Assembly: GCA_937927675.1 (NCBI GenBank)
Contig: CALBSG010000158.1
Span: 35,327-99,326 of the forward strand
DNA: 64,000 nt
Origin: an uncultured Paracoccaceae bacterium
Lineage (GTDB): Bacteria > Pseudomonadota > Alphaproteobacteria > Rhodobacterales > Rhodobacteraceae
Reading direction: 5' to 3'
The notes beneath the pieces are model-generated. The model made no database searches, had not been told where the DNA came from, and worked only from the letters and a program-made list of their open reading frames with translations. The position numbers were made by a program, and so were the translations under genes. The first letter of the stretch is position 1; every line of letters starts with the position of its first letter. Below are positions 35,202 through 44,346 of the stretch, in pieces.

Positions 35202-35950
35202 GCCATCTGCACGCCGACAAGGTATCGGTCGCCTTTGCGGGGCTGCGCGCCCTGTCAGAGGTCGATCTGACGGTCTCTCCCGGTCAGATTGTCGGGCTGA
35301 TCGGCCCGAACGGGGCAGGGAAGACCACCCTTGTCAACGTGTTGACGGGTTTTCAAACCCCCACCGAAGGGGCTGTCCGGTTGGACGGCCAGCCCCTTTC
35401 AAACCTTAAACCGCACGAGTTGCGCCGCCGGGGCATCGCCCGCACCTTTCAGGGCGGGCGGCTGTTTCGTGACCTGCCGGTGATCGACAATCTGGAGGTG
35501 ACGGGCGTCGGCCTTGGCCTGTCCCGCGCCGCCGCCATTGCCGAGGCGACGGCCATGCTGGATTGGGTCGGCATCGCGCCCTTGGCCAACCGCATTGCCG
35601 GAACGCTGCCCTATACCGATGAACGGCGGGTGGCGATTGGCCGGGCGCTGATGGGCAAACCTGCTTTTGTGCTTCTCGACGAACCCGCCGCTGGGATGAG
35701 TGCCGCCGAGGCGCAAGACCTGTCGGCCCTGATCCGCCGCATCGCGGGCGAGATGGGCTGCGGCGTTCTTCTCATCGAACACAATGTTGGGCTGGTTCTG
35801 GACCTTTGTCACCACATCGTCGTGCTGGATTCGGGTGCGGTGATCGAAACCGGCGACCCCACCGCCATTCGCGCCAGCGAGCGGGTGCGCCACGCCTATA
35901 TGGGCACCGCCGCCGACACCCACCTTCCCGTTTTGGAGGTCAGCGCATGA
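35198..35950 (+). CDS. livG: Branched-chain-type ABC transporter ATP-binding protein (LivG-like)
   Basis: 250 residues. Walker A GPNGAGKTTLVNV, the LivG-type insertion GIARTFQGGRLFRDLPVIDN, and Walker B FVLLDEPAAGMSAAE are present. The ABC signature is unusual: TLPYTDERRVAIGRAL, where LSxGxxR is expected before the R-x-x-I segment. This looks like a real variant because the rest of the frame is intact. It starts within the hyuA stop and is followed by livF in the same way. Confidence 0.9.
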   Translation: MSHLHADKVSVAFAGLRALSEVDLTVSPGQIVGLIGPNGAGKTTLVNVLTGFQTPTEGAVRLDGQPLSNLKPHELRRRGIARTFQGGRLFRDLPVIDNLEVTGVGLGLSRAAAIAEATAMLDWVGIAPLANRIAGTLPYTDERRVAIGRALMGKPAFVLLDEPAAGMSAAEAQDLSALIRRIAGEMGCGVLLIEHNVGLVLDLCHHIVVLDSGAVIETGDPTAIRASERVRHAYMGTAADTHLPVLEVSA

Positions 35951-36681
35951 GCCTGTTGTCACTCTCCAACGTCTCGGTCCGCTATGGCCGCCTGACCGCT
36001 GTACGCAACGTCAGCTTCTCGATGGCCGAGGGCGAGATTCTGTTCATCACCGGACCGAATGGCGCCGGGAAATCCTCGCTTCTGCGCGCCATCGCCGGGG
36101 TGACACCACCGGCGGGCGGACGGATCGATTTTGAAGGTCATGACATCACCGGACAATCGCCCGAAGACATTGCGCGTCTGGGGATTTCCATGGTGCCCGA
36201 GGGACGCGACGTGTTTGGCGGGCTGACCATTGAAGAAAACCTGATGGTCGGCACTGGCATGCATGCCCACGAACGCGGCTGGAAAGCCCGCGCTGCGACC
36301 GAGTTGGAGGCTGTCTACGCCACCTTCCCGATTTTGAAAGAGCGTCGCCACACCCAAGCCGGCCTGTTGTCGGGCGGCCAACAGCAGATGCTGGTGATCG
36401 GCCGTGCGCTGATGACCCACCCGCGCCTCGTGGCGATTGACGAACCGTCGCTGGGCCTCGCGCCGAACATCACGGATCAAGTCTACGAACGCCTGATCGC
36501 CCTGCAAGTGGAGCGCAAGCTGACGCTTCTGATCGTCGAGCAATCTTCGACCCGCGCCATGATGGCCGGGGGGCGGATGATGCTGATGCGGGGGGGTGAA
36601 ATTCTTCTGGACGGAGATGCCCGTGCGCTGGGGCAAAGCGAAGCGATGCAGGCCGCCTATTTCGGATATGGAGAACATTGA
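35947..36681 (+). CDS. livF: Branched-chain-type ABC transporter ATP-binding protein (LivF-like)
   Basis: 244 residues from the ATG at 35947. Walker A GPNGAGKSSLLRAI, LivF-type ISMVPEGRDVFGGLTIEENL, signature LLSGGQQQMLVIGRAL and Walker B LVAIDEPSLGLAPN are all canonical. It pairs with the adjacent LivG-like ATPase to drive the permease encoded downstream. Confidence 0.93.
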   Translation: MSLLSLSNVSVRYGRLTAVRNVSFSMAEGEILFITGPNGAGKSSLLRAIAGVTPPAGGRIDFEGHDITGQSPEDIARLGISMVPEGRDVFGGLTIEENLMVGTGMHAHERGWKARAATELEAVYATFPILKERRHTQAGLLSGGQQQMLVIGRALMTHPRLVAIDEPSLGLAPNITDQVYERLIALQVERKLTLLIVEQSSTRAMMAGGRMMLMRGGEILLDGDARALGQSEAMQAAYFGYGEH

Positions 36682-37595
36682 TGGGATCGCTGTTGCAGAT
36701 CGTCTTCGACGCCTTGGCGCTTGGGTCGCTGTATGCGCTGGCTGCCTTGGGGATCGCATTGATCTTCGGGGTCATGCGACTGGTCAACTTCGCCCATGGC
36801 GATGTGATCGCCTTTTCGGTCTTTGCGCTTCTTTGGCCTTCGGTTGATGCCGTTGCAATTGTCTTTGCCGGCAATCTGCCATGGTTCCTGCTGATCCCCT
36901 TTGCGTTGGCCATCGGTGCCGGGCTTTCGGTGCTGTCGGAGATCGTGGTGTTCCGCCGCTTCCGCCGCGCTAATCCGGCGACCATGATGATCGCCTCTTT
37001 CGCGCTGGGCTTTGTCATTCGCTACTTCCTGCTGATGCTGTTTTCCAGCCGGCCGAAAAGCATTTCTTTGCTGCCGGCCCTATCCCAACCCGTTGAAATC
37101 TTTGGTGCGCGGATCCCGCTTTTGCAGTTGATCACCATCGTTGTCACCATCGCGGTGCTGTTCGGCCTGATCGCCTTTCTACGCCGCACAAGGTTCGGGT
37201 TGGAAATGCGCGCCGCAGCGGAAAACTTCACCATGGCCCGCATGCTGGGGGTACGCGCCAATCGGGTCATCATGGGGGCCTTTGCCCTGTCTGGTGCCTT
37301 GGCGGCCGCGATCGCGCTGATCCTTGGCAGCCAGACCGGCACGGCAAACATCATGATGGGGGCGAATGTGATGCTGATGGCTTTCATCGCCACGGTGATC
37401 GGCGGCATGGGCAGTTTGGCGGGGGCGGTGTTGGCGGGGTTCCTCTTGGGGGCCGTTGCCACCGTGATGCAGGTGATCCTGCCCCCCGATGCCCGCGCGT
37501 TCCGCGACGCCTTTGTCTATGGGGCGGTCATCCTTGTGCTGATCTTCCGGCCGCAGGGCCTCTTGTCGGCCCGTGGCACGAAGGAGCGCGTGTGA
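36681..37595 (+). CDS. livH: Branched-chain-type ABC transporter permease (LivH-like)
   Basis: 304 residues from the ATG at 36681, which shares one base with the livF stop and follows GGAG at eight bases. About eight transmembrane helices; the opening ALGSLYALAALGIALIFGVMRLVNFAHGD is diagnostic of LivH, and the cytoplasmic coupling loop is RAAAENFTMARMLGVRANRV. It forms the channel with LivM. Confidence 0.92.
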   Translation: MGSLLQIVFDALALGSLYALAALGIALIFGVMRLVNFAHGDVIAFSVFALLWPSVDAVAIVFAGNLPWFLLIPFALAIGAGLSVLSEIVVFRRFRRANPATMMIASFALGFVIRYFLLMLFSSRPKSISLLPALSQPVEIFGARIPLLQLITIVVTIAVLFGLIAFLRRTRFGLEMRAAAENFTMARMLGVRANRVIMGAFALSGALAAAIALILGSQTGTANIMMGANVMLMAFIATVIGGMGSLAGAVLAGFLLGAVATVMQVILPPDARAFRDAFVYGAVILVLIFRPQGLLSARGTKERV

Positions 37596-38647
37596 TGTCC
37601 CTTTCTGTTGCCCGCCGCACCATCGCCACGCCTGTTTTTCTGGGGCTGCTCCTCGTCGCTTTCGCGCTCGTCGCCTTGGCGGTCGGATCGAAACCCTTCA
37701 ACCAAACCATCATCGACATCTTCCTCAAGGTCATCTTTGTCGTGGGCCTGTGGGTCTTCATCGGCAATTCCGGCGTGATCTCTTTCGGTCATACCGCCTT
37801 TGCCTGCCTTGGTGGCTATGTCGCGGCATGGACCACGATCAAACCGATGATGAAGGGCATGTCGATGCCCGGACTGCCCGATTGGCTGATGCAGACCGAA
37901 ATCCCCTTTTGGGCCTCGGCCGTCGTCGCCGCCGGCTGGGCGGCACTTTGGGCGCTGATCTTTGGATCGGTCTTGATGCGGCTGTCCGGGATTGCCGCCT
38001 CGATCGCGACCTTCGCCATGCTGGCGATGGTGAACTCGATCTATTCCAACTGGGACAGCGTCACGGCGGCGACATCGTCGGTCGTCGGCATCCCGATTGT
38101 CCGGTCGATCTGGCCCTATCTGATTGCGGCCCTGATCGCGGTCTTTGCAGCCTGGGCTTATGGCATCTCGCGCCATGGTCTTGCGCTGCGCGCCGCCCGT
38201 GATGAACCGACAGCGGCGGCGGCCAGCGGCATTGATATTCCCGCAGCCCGGCTGATCGCCTTTGTCATCTCGGGCGCGATCATGGGTATGGGGGGCGCGC
38301 TTTATGCCCATTCCATCGGCATCGTCACGCCCGACACCTTCTACCTTGGCCTCGCCTTTATCACCCTGTCGATGCTGGTCGTCGGTGGCATGGGCAGCCT
38401 TTCGGGCGCGGTTCTGGGGGTGCTGATCCTGTCCTCGCTCATCCAGATCCTGCGCTGGCTGGAAGCCGGGGTCGACATTGGCACCACCACCTTCGCCCTG
38501 CCGGGGGGCGTGCAGGAAATCGCCCTTGGCGCTGTGATGATCCTCATCCTCATGTTCCGGCCTGCCGGGATCATGGGCAACCGCGACCTGAGCCTGCCCC
38601 GAAAGGCGGCTTCGGAACCAGAAGGCCTAAAAGGCCCCAAAACCTAA
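37595..38647 (+). CDS. livM: Branched-chain-type ABC transporter permease (LivM-like)
   Basis: 350 residues from the ATG at 37595, overlapping the livH stop (TGATG) and preceded by AAGGAG. LivM hallmarks are GNSGVISFGHTAFACLGGYVAA near residue 50 and the coupling segment GLALRAARDEPTAAAASGIDI. About ten hydrophobic helices. The C-terminus ends in a charged tail. Confidence 0.92.
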   Translation: MSLSVARRTIATPVFLGLLLVAFALVALAVGSKPFNQTIIDIFLKVIFVVGLWVFIGNSGVISFGHTAFACLGGYVAAWTTIKPMMKGMSMPGLPDWLMQTEIPFWASAVVAAGWAALWALIFGSVLMRLSGIAASIATFAMLAMVNSIYSNWDSVTAATSSVVGIPIVRSIWPYLIAALIAVFAAWAYGISRHGLALRAARDEPTAAAASGIDIPAARLIAFVISGAIMGMGGALYAHSIGIVTPDTFYLGLAFITLSMLVVGGMGSLSGAVLGVLILSSLIQILRWLEAGVDIGTTTFALPGGVQEIALGAVMILILMFRPAGIMGNRDLSLPRKAASEPEGLKGPKT

Positions 38648-38675
38648 AAATACCAACCAACAAGGAGAGACCATA

Positions 38676-39854
38676 ATGAAAAGACTGATTGCAGCCCTTG
38701 CGGCCACCACCTGCCTGACCGCCCCTGCGATGGCGGATGATGAAACGATCATGGTCGGCTTTGCCACCGCCGAAACGGGCTTCATGCAGGCCTATGACAA
38801 ACCCGCGCAAGACGCCGCGATGATCCGCATCAAAGAGATCAACGAGGCAGGCGGGCTTTTGGGCAAGCAGATCGAGGTCGTCAATGCTGACACCAAGACG
38901 GACCGCGCCGAAGGGGCCAAGGCTGGCCTTTCCGTGATCGACGCTGGCGCAGATATGGTTGTCGTCAGCTGTGACTATGACTTTGGTTCGCCCGCAGCCC
39001 TTGCCGCCGAAAGCGCGGGTCTGCCGTCGTTCTTCCTTTGCGCCGAGTCCATCAAGGCGGGCATTCAGGGTGTTGGCCCGAACTCCTTCTCGGCCTCGGT
39101 TCTGGCGGCCGTTCAAGGGGCGACGATGGCGGAATGGTCCTATAACAAGAAAGAAGCCCGCACCTTCTATCGCCTCCTCGACACATGGACCGAATATAAC
39201 AAGGGCATTTGTGACGGCTTCGACTGGATGCTTCCGAAACTGGCCGATGCCAAGCTGGTGGGCGAAGATACCTTCCTGAACGAAGACGCCTCGATTGCAG
39301 CCCAGATCACCCGCATCAAGGCCCTGCCGGAAGAACCCGATGCGATCATGCTCTGCACCATGATGCCGGGGGCGGTGTCGGCCATCAAACAGATCCGTGC
39401 CGCAGGGATCAATTCGATGATCCTGAACGGGTCGGGCGTCGATGGCAGCTACTGGCTTTCCGCCGTGCCGGATCTGTCGAACTTCTACGTTCCGGTGCAG
39501 GGCTCGATCTATGGTGATGACCCGAACCCCGAAGTGACCGCCTTCAACGCCAAATACAAAGAAGCGACCGGTGGCGATCCTTCGACCCAATACGTCTATC
39601 CGGGCTATGTGATGATCGACGTCTGGGCCAAGGCGGTTGAACGCGCAGGCACCACGGAAACCAGCGCTGTGGTGGCAGAGTTGGAAAAGATGAACGGGGA
39701 ACCCACGCTCTTTGGGCCGCGCACCTTTAGCAGTGAAATCCACCACCAGAACCAAGCGCGCTATCTGGTTGTGGAAACCAATGCCGGCAAGCCGGGCGTG
39801 GTCGATGAATGGACCATCTCTGAGCCGATCCCGGTTGCCGACCTGATGAAGTAA
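38676..39854 (+). CDS. ABC transporter periplasmic substrate-binding protein (LivK/amide type)
   Basis: 392 residues with a signal peptide (MKRLIAALAATTCLTAPAMA, cleavage before DD) and the type I periplasmic binding fold (VGFATAETGFMQAYDKPAQD ... INEAGGLLGKQIEVVNADTK). AAGGAG lies ahead of the ATG. Together with the two ATPases and two permeases it completes an importer. Linkage to hyuAB suggests a cyclic amide, hydantoin, lactam or short amide as ligand rather than leucine. Confidence 0.9.
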   Translation: MKRLIAALAATTCLTAPAMADDETIMVGFATAETGFMQAYDKPAQDAAMIRIKEINEAGGLLGKQIEVVNADTKTDRAEGAKAGLSVIDAGADMVVVSCDYDFGSPAALAAESAGLPSFFLCAESIKAGIQGVGPNSFSASVLAAVQGATMAEWSYNKKEARTFYRLLDTWTEYNKGICDGFDWMLPKLADAKLVGEDTFLNEDASIAAQITRIKALPEEPDAIMLCTMMPGAVSAIKQIRAAGINSMILNGSGVDGSYWLSAVPDLSNFYVPVQGSIYGDDPNPEVTAFNAKYKEATGGDPSTQYVYPGYVMIDVWAKAVERAGTTETSAVVAELEKMNGEPTLFGPRTFSSEIHHQNQARYLVVETNAGKPGVVDEWTISEPIPVADLMK

Positions 39855-39876
39855 GTTCTGCATCCGCACTGCAAAA

Positions 39877-39903
39877 GGCCCCGGTTGTTCCGGGGCCTTT
39901 TGT
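39877..39903. terminator. Bidirectional rho-independent terminator
   Basis: GGCCCCGG (39877-39884) pairs perfectly with CCGGGGCC (39890-39897) across the loop TTGTT. It is flanked by AAAA on the left and TTTT on the right, so it can end both the ABC transporter transcript and the convergent hprA transcript. Confidence 0.9.
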
Positions 39904-39916
39904 CAATCGAACCTTC

Positions 39917-40888
39917 TCACACCACGCGGTCGCGGGGTTGGCGTCCGTCGAAAAAGTCGGTCAGATTTTCCAGCACGCGGAACCCCATCGCCTCGCGCGT
40001 TTCGCGGGTGGCAGATCCGAGGTGCGGCAAGAGAACCAGATTGTCTGCCCCCAAAAGCGCCTCTGGCACCTGCGGTTCGCGTTCGAACACGTCCAGCCCT
40101 GCGCCGCCGATGGTGCCGAACCACAGCGCTTGGGCCAGCGCATGTTCGTCCACCACCTCGCCACGGGCGGTGTTGATAAGGAAGGCGCCGGGCCGCATCA
40201 GGTCCAGCCGACGGCTGTTGATAAGGTGGCGGTTCGCGGCCCCGCCGGGGCAATGCAACGAGACAAAATCGCATTCCGGCAGCAGGTCTTCGATGGTCGG
40301 CACCTGCACGGCGTTGTAACGCGCCAGCACCTCTGGCGCGATGGGCGAACGGTTTTGCACCAGAATCTTCATGCCAAATCCGAAATGCGCCCGCTGCGCC
40401 ATCGCCTGCCCAATGCGGCCAAAACCGATGATCCCCAGCGTCGCGCCCGACACCTTGGTGCCGATCAGATGGGTGGGCCGCCAGCCGGTCCAGCGGCCTT
40501 CGCGCAATTCGCGTTCGCCTTCGCTGGCACGTCGGGCGACCATCAGCATCAGAGTCATGGCGATGTCTGCGGTGCATTCCGACAGCACATCGGGGGTGTT
40601 GGTGACGGCGATTTCTGCGGCTTTCGCCGCCGCAGTATCGATATGGGCAAACCCCACGCCATAATTGGCAAGAATTCTTGTCCGTGACCGGGCCTGTTCG
40701 AAGACCGCCGCAGGAAGGCGATCCGTCACAGTTGGCAGAACGGCGTCATATTGGCCCAACGCCGCCTTCAGCTCGGTCACGCTCAGCGGCTTGTCGGCGC
40801 GGTTCAGGTCAAGGTCAAAGACCTCGGCCATTTTCGCCTCTACCGCCTGCGGCCAACGCCGCGTCACAAGAACCTTTGGCTTTGCCAT
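39917..40888 (-). CDS. hprA: Hydroxypyruvate/glyoxylate reductase (D-2-hydroxyacid dehydrogenase)
   Basis: 323 residues behind a GGGGGA site. It has the D-isomer-specific dehydrogenase layout with NAD(P) site GIIGFGRIG (152-160) and catalytic triad R242 (NTARGEVVDE), E271 (FEREPQ) and H289 (LPHLGSAT). The reaction expected here is hydroxypyruvate to D-glycerate, the step after serine-glyoxylate aminotransferase in the serine cycle. Location next to mtkAB and sgaA supports this over a general glyoxylate reductase. Confidence 0.87.
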   Translation of the reverse strand: MAKPKVLVTRRWPQAVEAKMAEVFDLDLNRADKPLSVTELKAALGQYDAVLPTVTDRLPAAVFEQARSRTRILANYGVGFAHIDTAAAKAAEIAVTNTPDVLSECTADIAMTLMLMVARRASEGERELREGRWTGWRPTHLIGTKVSGATLGIIGFGRIGQAMAQRAHFGFGMKILVQNRSPIAPEVLARYNAVQVPTIEDLLPECDFVSLHCPGGAANRHLINSRRLDLMRPGAFLINTARGEVVDEHALAQALWFGTIGGAGLDVFEREPQVPEALLGADNLVLLPHLGSATRETREAMGFRVLENLTDFFDGRQPRDRVV

Positions 40889-40900
40889 CGCATCCCCCTT

Positions 40901-41794
40901 TCAGGCTGCGCGCTTGTTCATCACCCGCGCCACGGTTTCGCCAATGACCGAGGGGTTCTCGGCCACGGTCACGCCCGCAGCGGTCAGGATTTCCACCTTT
41001 TCCGAGGCACTTTCGCCAAAGGCCGAAATGATCGCACCGGCATGGCCCATGGTGCGGCCCTTGGGGGCGGTCAGACCTGCGATATAGGCGATGACGGGTT
41101 TCGTCATATGGTCCTGAATATAGGCCGCAGCTTCGGCCTCTTGCGGACCGCCGATTTCGCCGATCATGCAGATGATATGGGTCTCGGGGTCTGCCTCGAA
41201 CCGTTCAAGGATATCGCGGAACGATGACCCGTTGATCGGATCCCCGCCAATCCCCACGCTGGTGGAAATGCCGATGCCGCGGTCTTTCAACTGCTGCGCC
41301 GCCTCATAGCCCAAGGTGCCCGAGCGGCTGACGATCCCGACAGGACCGGGCAGGTAGATGTGGCCCGGCATGATCCCCAGCAAAGCCTTGCCGGGGCTGA
41401 TGGTGCCGGCGCAATTTGGCCCGGTCAGCACCATGCGGCGTTCGCGCGGGTAGCGCATCATATAGCGTTTGACACGGATCATGTCCTGCGCCGGGATGCC
41501 GTCCGTGATGCAGACGCAATAGCGGATACCACCGTCGGCGGCTTCCATGATGCTGTCGGCGGCAAAGGGCGGCGGGACAAACACAAGGCTGGTATCGGCG
41601 CCCGTGGCCGCCACGGCCTGTTTCACCGTATCAAAGACCGGGATGCCAAAGATGGTTTCGCCGCCCTTGCCGGGCACCACACCCGCCACGACATTGCTGC
41701 CGTAATCCAGCATTTCCTTGGTGTGAAATTGCGCCATGCGGCCCGTGATGCCTTGCACGACAATACGGCTGGAACGATCGAGGAAAATGCTCAT
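40901..41794 (-). CDS. mtkB: Malate-CoA ligase alpha subunit (MtkB; SucD family)
   Basis: 297 residues from the ATG at 41794. The fold is that of succinyl-CoA synthetase alpha: CoA-binding VVQGITGRMAQFHTKEMLDYGSNVVAGVVPGKGG at the start (given in part), GPNCAGTISPG, and the phospho-histidine motif GHAGAI at about residue 251. Its genomic setting with sgaA, hprA and malyl-CoA lyase marks it as malate-CoA ligase (malate thiokinase) of the serine cycle rather than the TCA enzyme. Its start overlaps the mtkA stop by one base. Confidence 0.82.
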   Translation of the reverse strand: MSIFLDRSSRIVVQGITGRMAQFHTKEMLDYGSNVVAGVVPGKGGETIFGIPVFDTVKQAVAATGADTSLVFVPPPFAADSIMEAADGGIRYCVCITDGIPAQDMIRVKRYMMRYPRERRMVLTGPNCAGTISPGKALLGIMPGHIYLPGPVGIVSRSGTLGYEAAQQLKDRGIGISTSVGIGGDPINGSSFRDILERFEADPETHIICMIGEIGGPQEAEAAAYIQDHMTKPVIAYIAGLTAPKGRTMGHAGAIISAFGESASEKVEILTAAGVTVAENPSVIGETVARVMNKRAA

Positions 41795-42990
41795 CAGACG
41801 GCCCTCACCTTGGTGTTCTGTTTGCGGTCGTTTTTCCAGGCCATGACAGCCCGCTCGGCGGCTTCCATCAATGTGTTGGCGCGGATGATCGGCAAGCCGG
41901 ACTTGGCGAGGATCTTTTGCCCCTCTTCCACGTTGGTGCCGGAAAGGCGCACGATGACCGGCACATCCACCGGGTTTGCGGTTAGCGCCTGTACCACGCC
42001 TTCGGCCACCCAATCGCAGCGGTTGATGCCGGCAAAGATGTTGACCAAAATCGCCTGCACATTGGTGTCCGACATCACCAGCCGGAACGCCTTGGCCACC
42101 CGCTCGGGCGTGGCCCCACCGCCGATATCAAGAAAGTTTGCAGGTTCACCGCCAGCCAGTTTGATCGTGTCCATGGTGGCCATGGCCAAACCCGCACCAT
42201 TCACGATGCAGCCGATATTGCCCGACAGGCCGATATAGGCCAGCCCCCGGTCCGCCGCATTGGCTTCGCGCGGATCTTCCTGCGATTTGTCGCGCAGTTC
42301 GGAAATCTGCGGATGGCGGAACAGTGCGTTGCCGTCAAAGGTCATCTTGGCATCCAGCGCCAGAATCCGGTTGTCGGCGGTGATGACCAAGGGGTTGATC
42401 TCGACCATGGTCGCGTCCAGCTCGTTGAAGGCGCGGTAGCAGCCTTGCAGCGTGCGAACCATCTGCTGGGTCAGCGCGGCCGGAATCTTCAGCGCATAGG
42501 CAATCTCGCGCGCTTGAAACTCTTGCAGGCCAACCGCAGGTTCGACGGTGGAGCGCACGATCGACTCCGGCTTTTTGGCCGAGATTTCCTCGATCTCCAT
42601 CCCGCCTTCCGAAGAGGCGACAATCATCACCCGCTGTGACGACCGGTCCAGCACGAACCCAAGGTAAATCTCGCGATTGAACTCTACCGCGCCTTCGACA
42701 TAGACGCGGTAGATGCCCTTGCCCTCGGGGCCGGTCTGATGCGTGACCAGTTTGCGGCCAAACATGGCGTTCGTCGCTTCATGAATCTCGTTTTCCGAGG
42801 CGCAGAGCTTTACCCCCCCTGCCTTGCCTCGTCCGCCGGCATGCACCTGCGCCTTGACGATCCAGCGGTTGCCGCCCAGTTCGCGCGCCCGATAGGCCGC
42901 TTGCTCGGGGCTATAGGCCAGCCCGCCCGGCGGCACGGTCACGCCAAAGCGCGAGAGGATTTCCTTGGCCTGATATTCGTGAATGTCCAT
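41794..42990 (-). CDS. mtkA: Malate-CoA ligase beta subunit (MtkA; SucC family)
   Basis: 398 residues with GGAGG before the ATG. The ATP-grasp N-domain (MDIHEYQAKEILSRFGV ... VKAQVHAGGRGKAGGVK) and the ligase C-domain (ANFLDIGGGATPERVAKAF; ILVNIFAGINRCDWVAEG) are intact. With MtkB it converts malate, CoA and ATP to malyl-CoA, which Mcl then splits. The SucC/MtkA families are close and the assignment relies on gene context. Confidence 0.82.
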   Translation of the reverse strand: MDIHEYQAKEILSRFGVTVPPGGLAYSPEQAAYRARELGGNRWIVKAQVHAGGRGKAGGVKLCASENEIHEATNAMFGRKLVTHQTGPEGKGIYRVYVEGAVEFNREIYLGFVLDRSSQRVMIVASSEGGMEIEEISAKKPESIVRSTVEPAVGLQEFQAREIAYALKIPAALTQQMVRTLQGCYRAFNELDATMVEINPLVITADNRILALDAKMTFDGNALFRHPQISELRDKSQEDPREANAADRGLAYIGLSGNIGCIVNGAGLAMATMDTIKLAGGEPANFLDIGGGATPERVAKAFRLVMSDTNVQAILVNIFAGINRCDWVAEGVVQALTANPVDVPVIVRLSGTNVEEGQKILAKSGLPIIRANTLMEAAERAVMAWKNDRKQNTKVRAV

Positions 42991-43002
42991 CGTTGCCTCC
43001 CG

Positions 43003-44250
43003 TTATTCCGCAGCCATGTCGCGGCCATAGTGACGCGCCAGCACTGCCAGCGCCGCCCCGGTTTCCACCTTGCCGCCCATGGCAATCATCGCCGCCGCAA
43101 AGCGGGTGACGATGCCAGTGATCGCGGCCTCGGAGAGTTGGTTCAGGATGCCGATGCGGACCTGCACCGGCTCTGACAGCGTGGGCCAGATGCCAAATCC
43201 GGTGGCCCGGCACGCCTGCACCAACTCCTTTTCCCGGCCCGCAAGGGCGGGGGGCAGGTTCAGCACCACAAGGCTTGTCATGTTCGAGGTAACGGTGCAG
43301 CCCAGTGCGGCGACCGCATCGCGCAGTGCCGCTTCATGGAAGGCATAGTCCCGGGCCTTTTGGGCACGACCATGCTGCAGGTTGATCCGCAAAGCCTCGT
43401 GGAAGGCCGCAACCGCATAGCCGGAATGGGTGCGGTGATAGCTGCCCGCCGCTGCATCCTTTCCGTCGATGATGGCCCAATGCCGGGCTTCAAGGATCGG
43501 GTGGTGCACATAGGTCGCGGCGCCATGCGCCTTGAGGTGGGCAATGTAGCGGTCGGTGAAACTCACCGGCGCATAGGTCAAGGGCAGGCACAGGACGCCT
43601 TTTTGCGGGCAGGATGCCCAACCGGCGACACCCGGAAAATCATCAATGGCGAAATCTTCAATGCCCAAGGACGACACGGCATCCACCAGACCCATCACGC
43701 CATGGCGCTCGCAAGCATCTGAAAAGCCGCGCAGGTCGTTGATGCGGCCCGATCCGGTTTCCCAATGCGCCATGACAGCCCAGGTCGGTTTGTGGGTGGC
43801 CAGTGCGGCCTCCACCACTTCACCGCTCACCGACTGGCCATGCGGCACGGTGATGACGGTGACATTGGCGGGCTGCGGGTCCATGGGGTTCGCCGCCAGA
43901 TCCGCGCGGCTGGATGCTTTCATCCGCACCGTCAGCGCATCAATGCCACTGAAGGTGCCATTGACGAAGGCCACCACCGTGTCGCCCGGCCCAATGGCAG
44001 AAAACAGGCAATCCAGCCCGCTCCACCCGGTGCCGGCGACGCCAAAGGTGTAAATGTTCTTTGTGCCGAAGATTTCGCGCAGCATCAGCTTGCATTCGAT
44101 CATGCCACGCAGAACGTCGGCCTGCATGTGGTCGGCAAGGCCCGCATTGGCAAAGGCCGCCAAGACCCGGGCATCGGTGTTGCCCGGCCCCGGCCCGGCA
44201 GCAAGGGTTTCGGGAATCGTCAGCGGATGCGGAATCGCGGTCTGGGTCAC
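43003..44250 (-). CDS. sgaA: Serine-glyoxylate aminotransferase (class V)
   Basis: 415 residues from a GTG at 44250 that follows GAGGGAGG at good spacing; the frame is open to a TTG at 44307. PLP fold type I class V: AAGPGPGNTDARVLAAF near the start, the glyoxylate aminotransferase segment FGVAGTGWSGLDCLFSA, an aspartate in VDAVSSLG, and the PLP lysine in CPQKG (about residue 217). It makes hydroxypyruvate and glycine from serine and glyoxylate. It heads the minus-strand unit sgaA-mtkA-mtkB-hprA. A BhcA-like aspartate aminotransferase is a relative, but no other bhc genes are present. Confidence 0.87.
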   Translation of the reverse strand: MTQTAIPHPLTIPETLAAGPGPGNTDARVLAAFANAGLADHMQADVLRGMIECKLMLREIFGTKNIYTFGVAGTGWSGLDCLFSAIGPGDTVVAFVNGTFSGIDALTVRMKASSRADLAANPMDPQPANVTVITVPHGQSVSGEVVEAALATHKPTWAVMAHWETGSGRINDLRGFSDACERHGVMGLVDAVSSLGIEDFAIDDFPGVAGWASCPQKGVLCLPLTYAPVSFTDRYIAHLKAHGAATYVHHPILEARHWAIIDGKDAAAGSYHRTHSGYAVAAFHEALRINLQHGRAQKARDYAFHEAALRDAVAALGCTVTSNMTSLVVLNLPPALAGREKELVQACRATGFGIWPTLSEPVQVRIGILNQLSEAAITGIVTRFAAAMIAMGGKVETGAALAVLARHYGRDMAAE

Positions 44251-44346
44251 GGGCTTTCCTCCCTCGGCTCGTCCTTTCAGAAAAGGCGGCTTTGACAGAA
44301 GCCGCAACCTGCCTTACTCCTGCTTTTGGAAGTTCTTTTTGGTGGG

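Noticed and set aside
40901..42990. Annotation as TCA-cycle succinyl-CoA synthetase (sucCD)
   Set aside because: The families are similar, but the genes sit between sgaA and hprA without sucAB or mdh, so malate-CoA ligase is the better call.
43003..44250. BhcA (aspartate-glyoxylate aminotransferase of the beta-hydroxyaspartate cycle)
   Set aside because: No bhcB, bhcC or bhcD homologues nearby, while other serine cycle genes are present.
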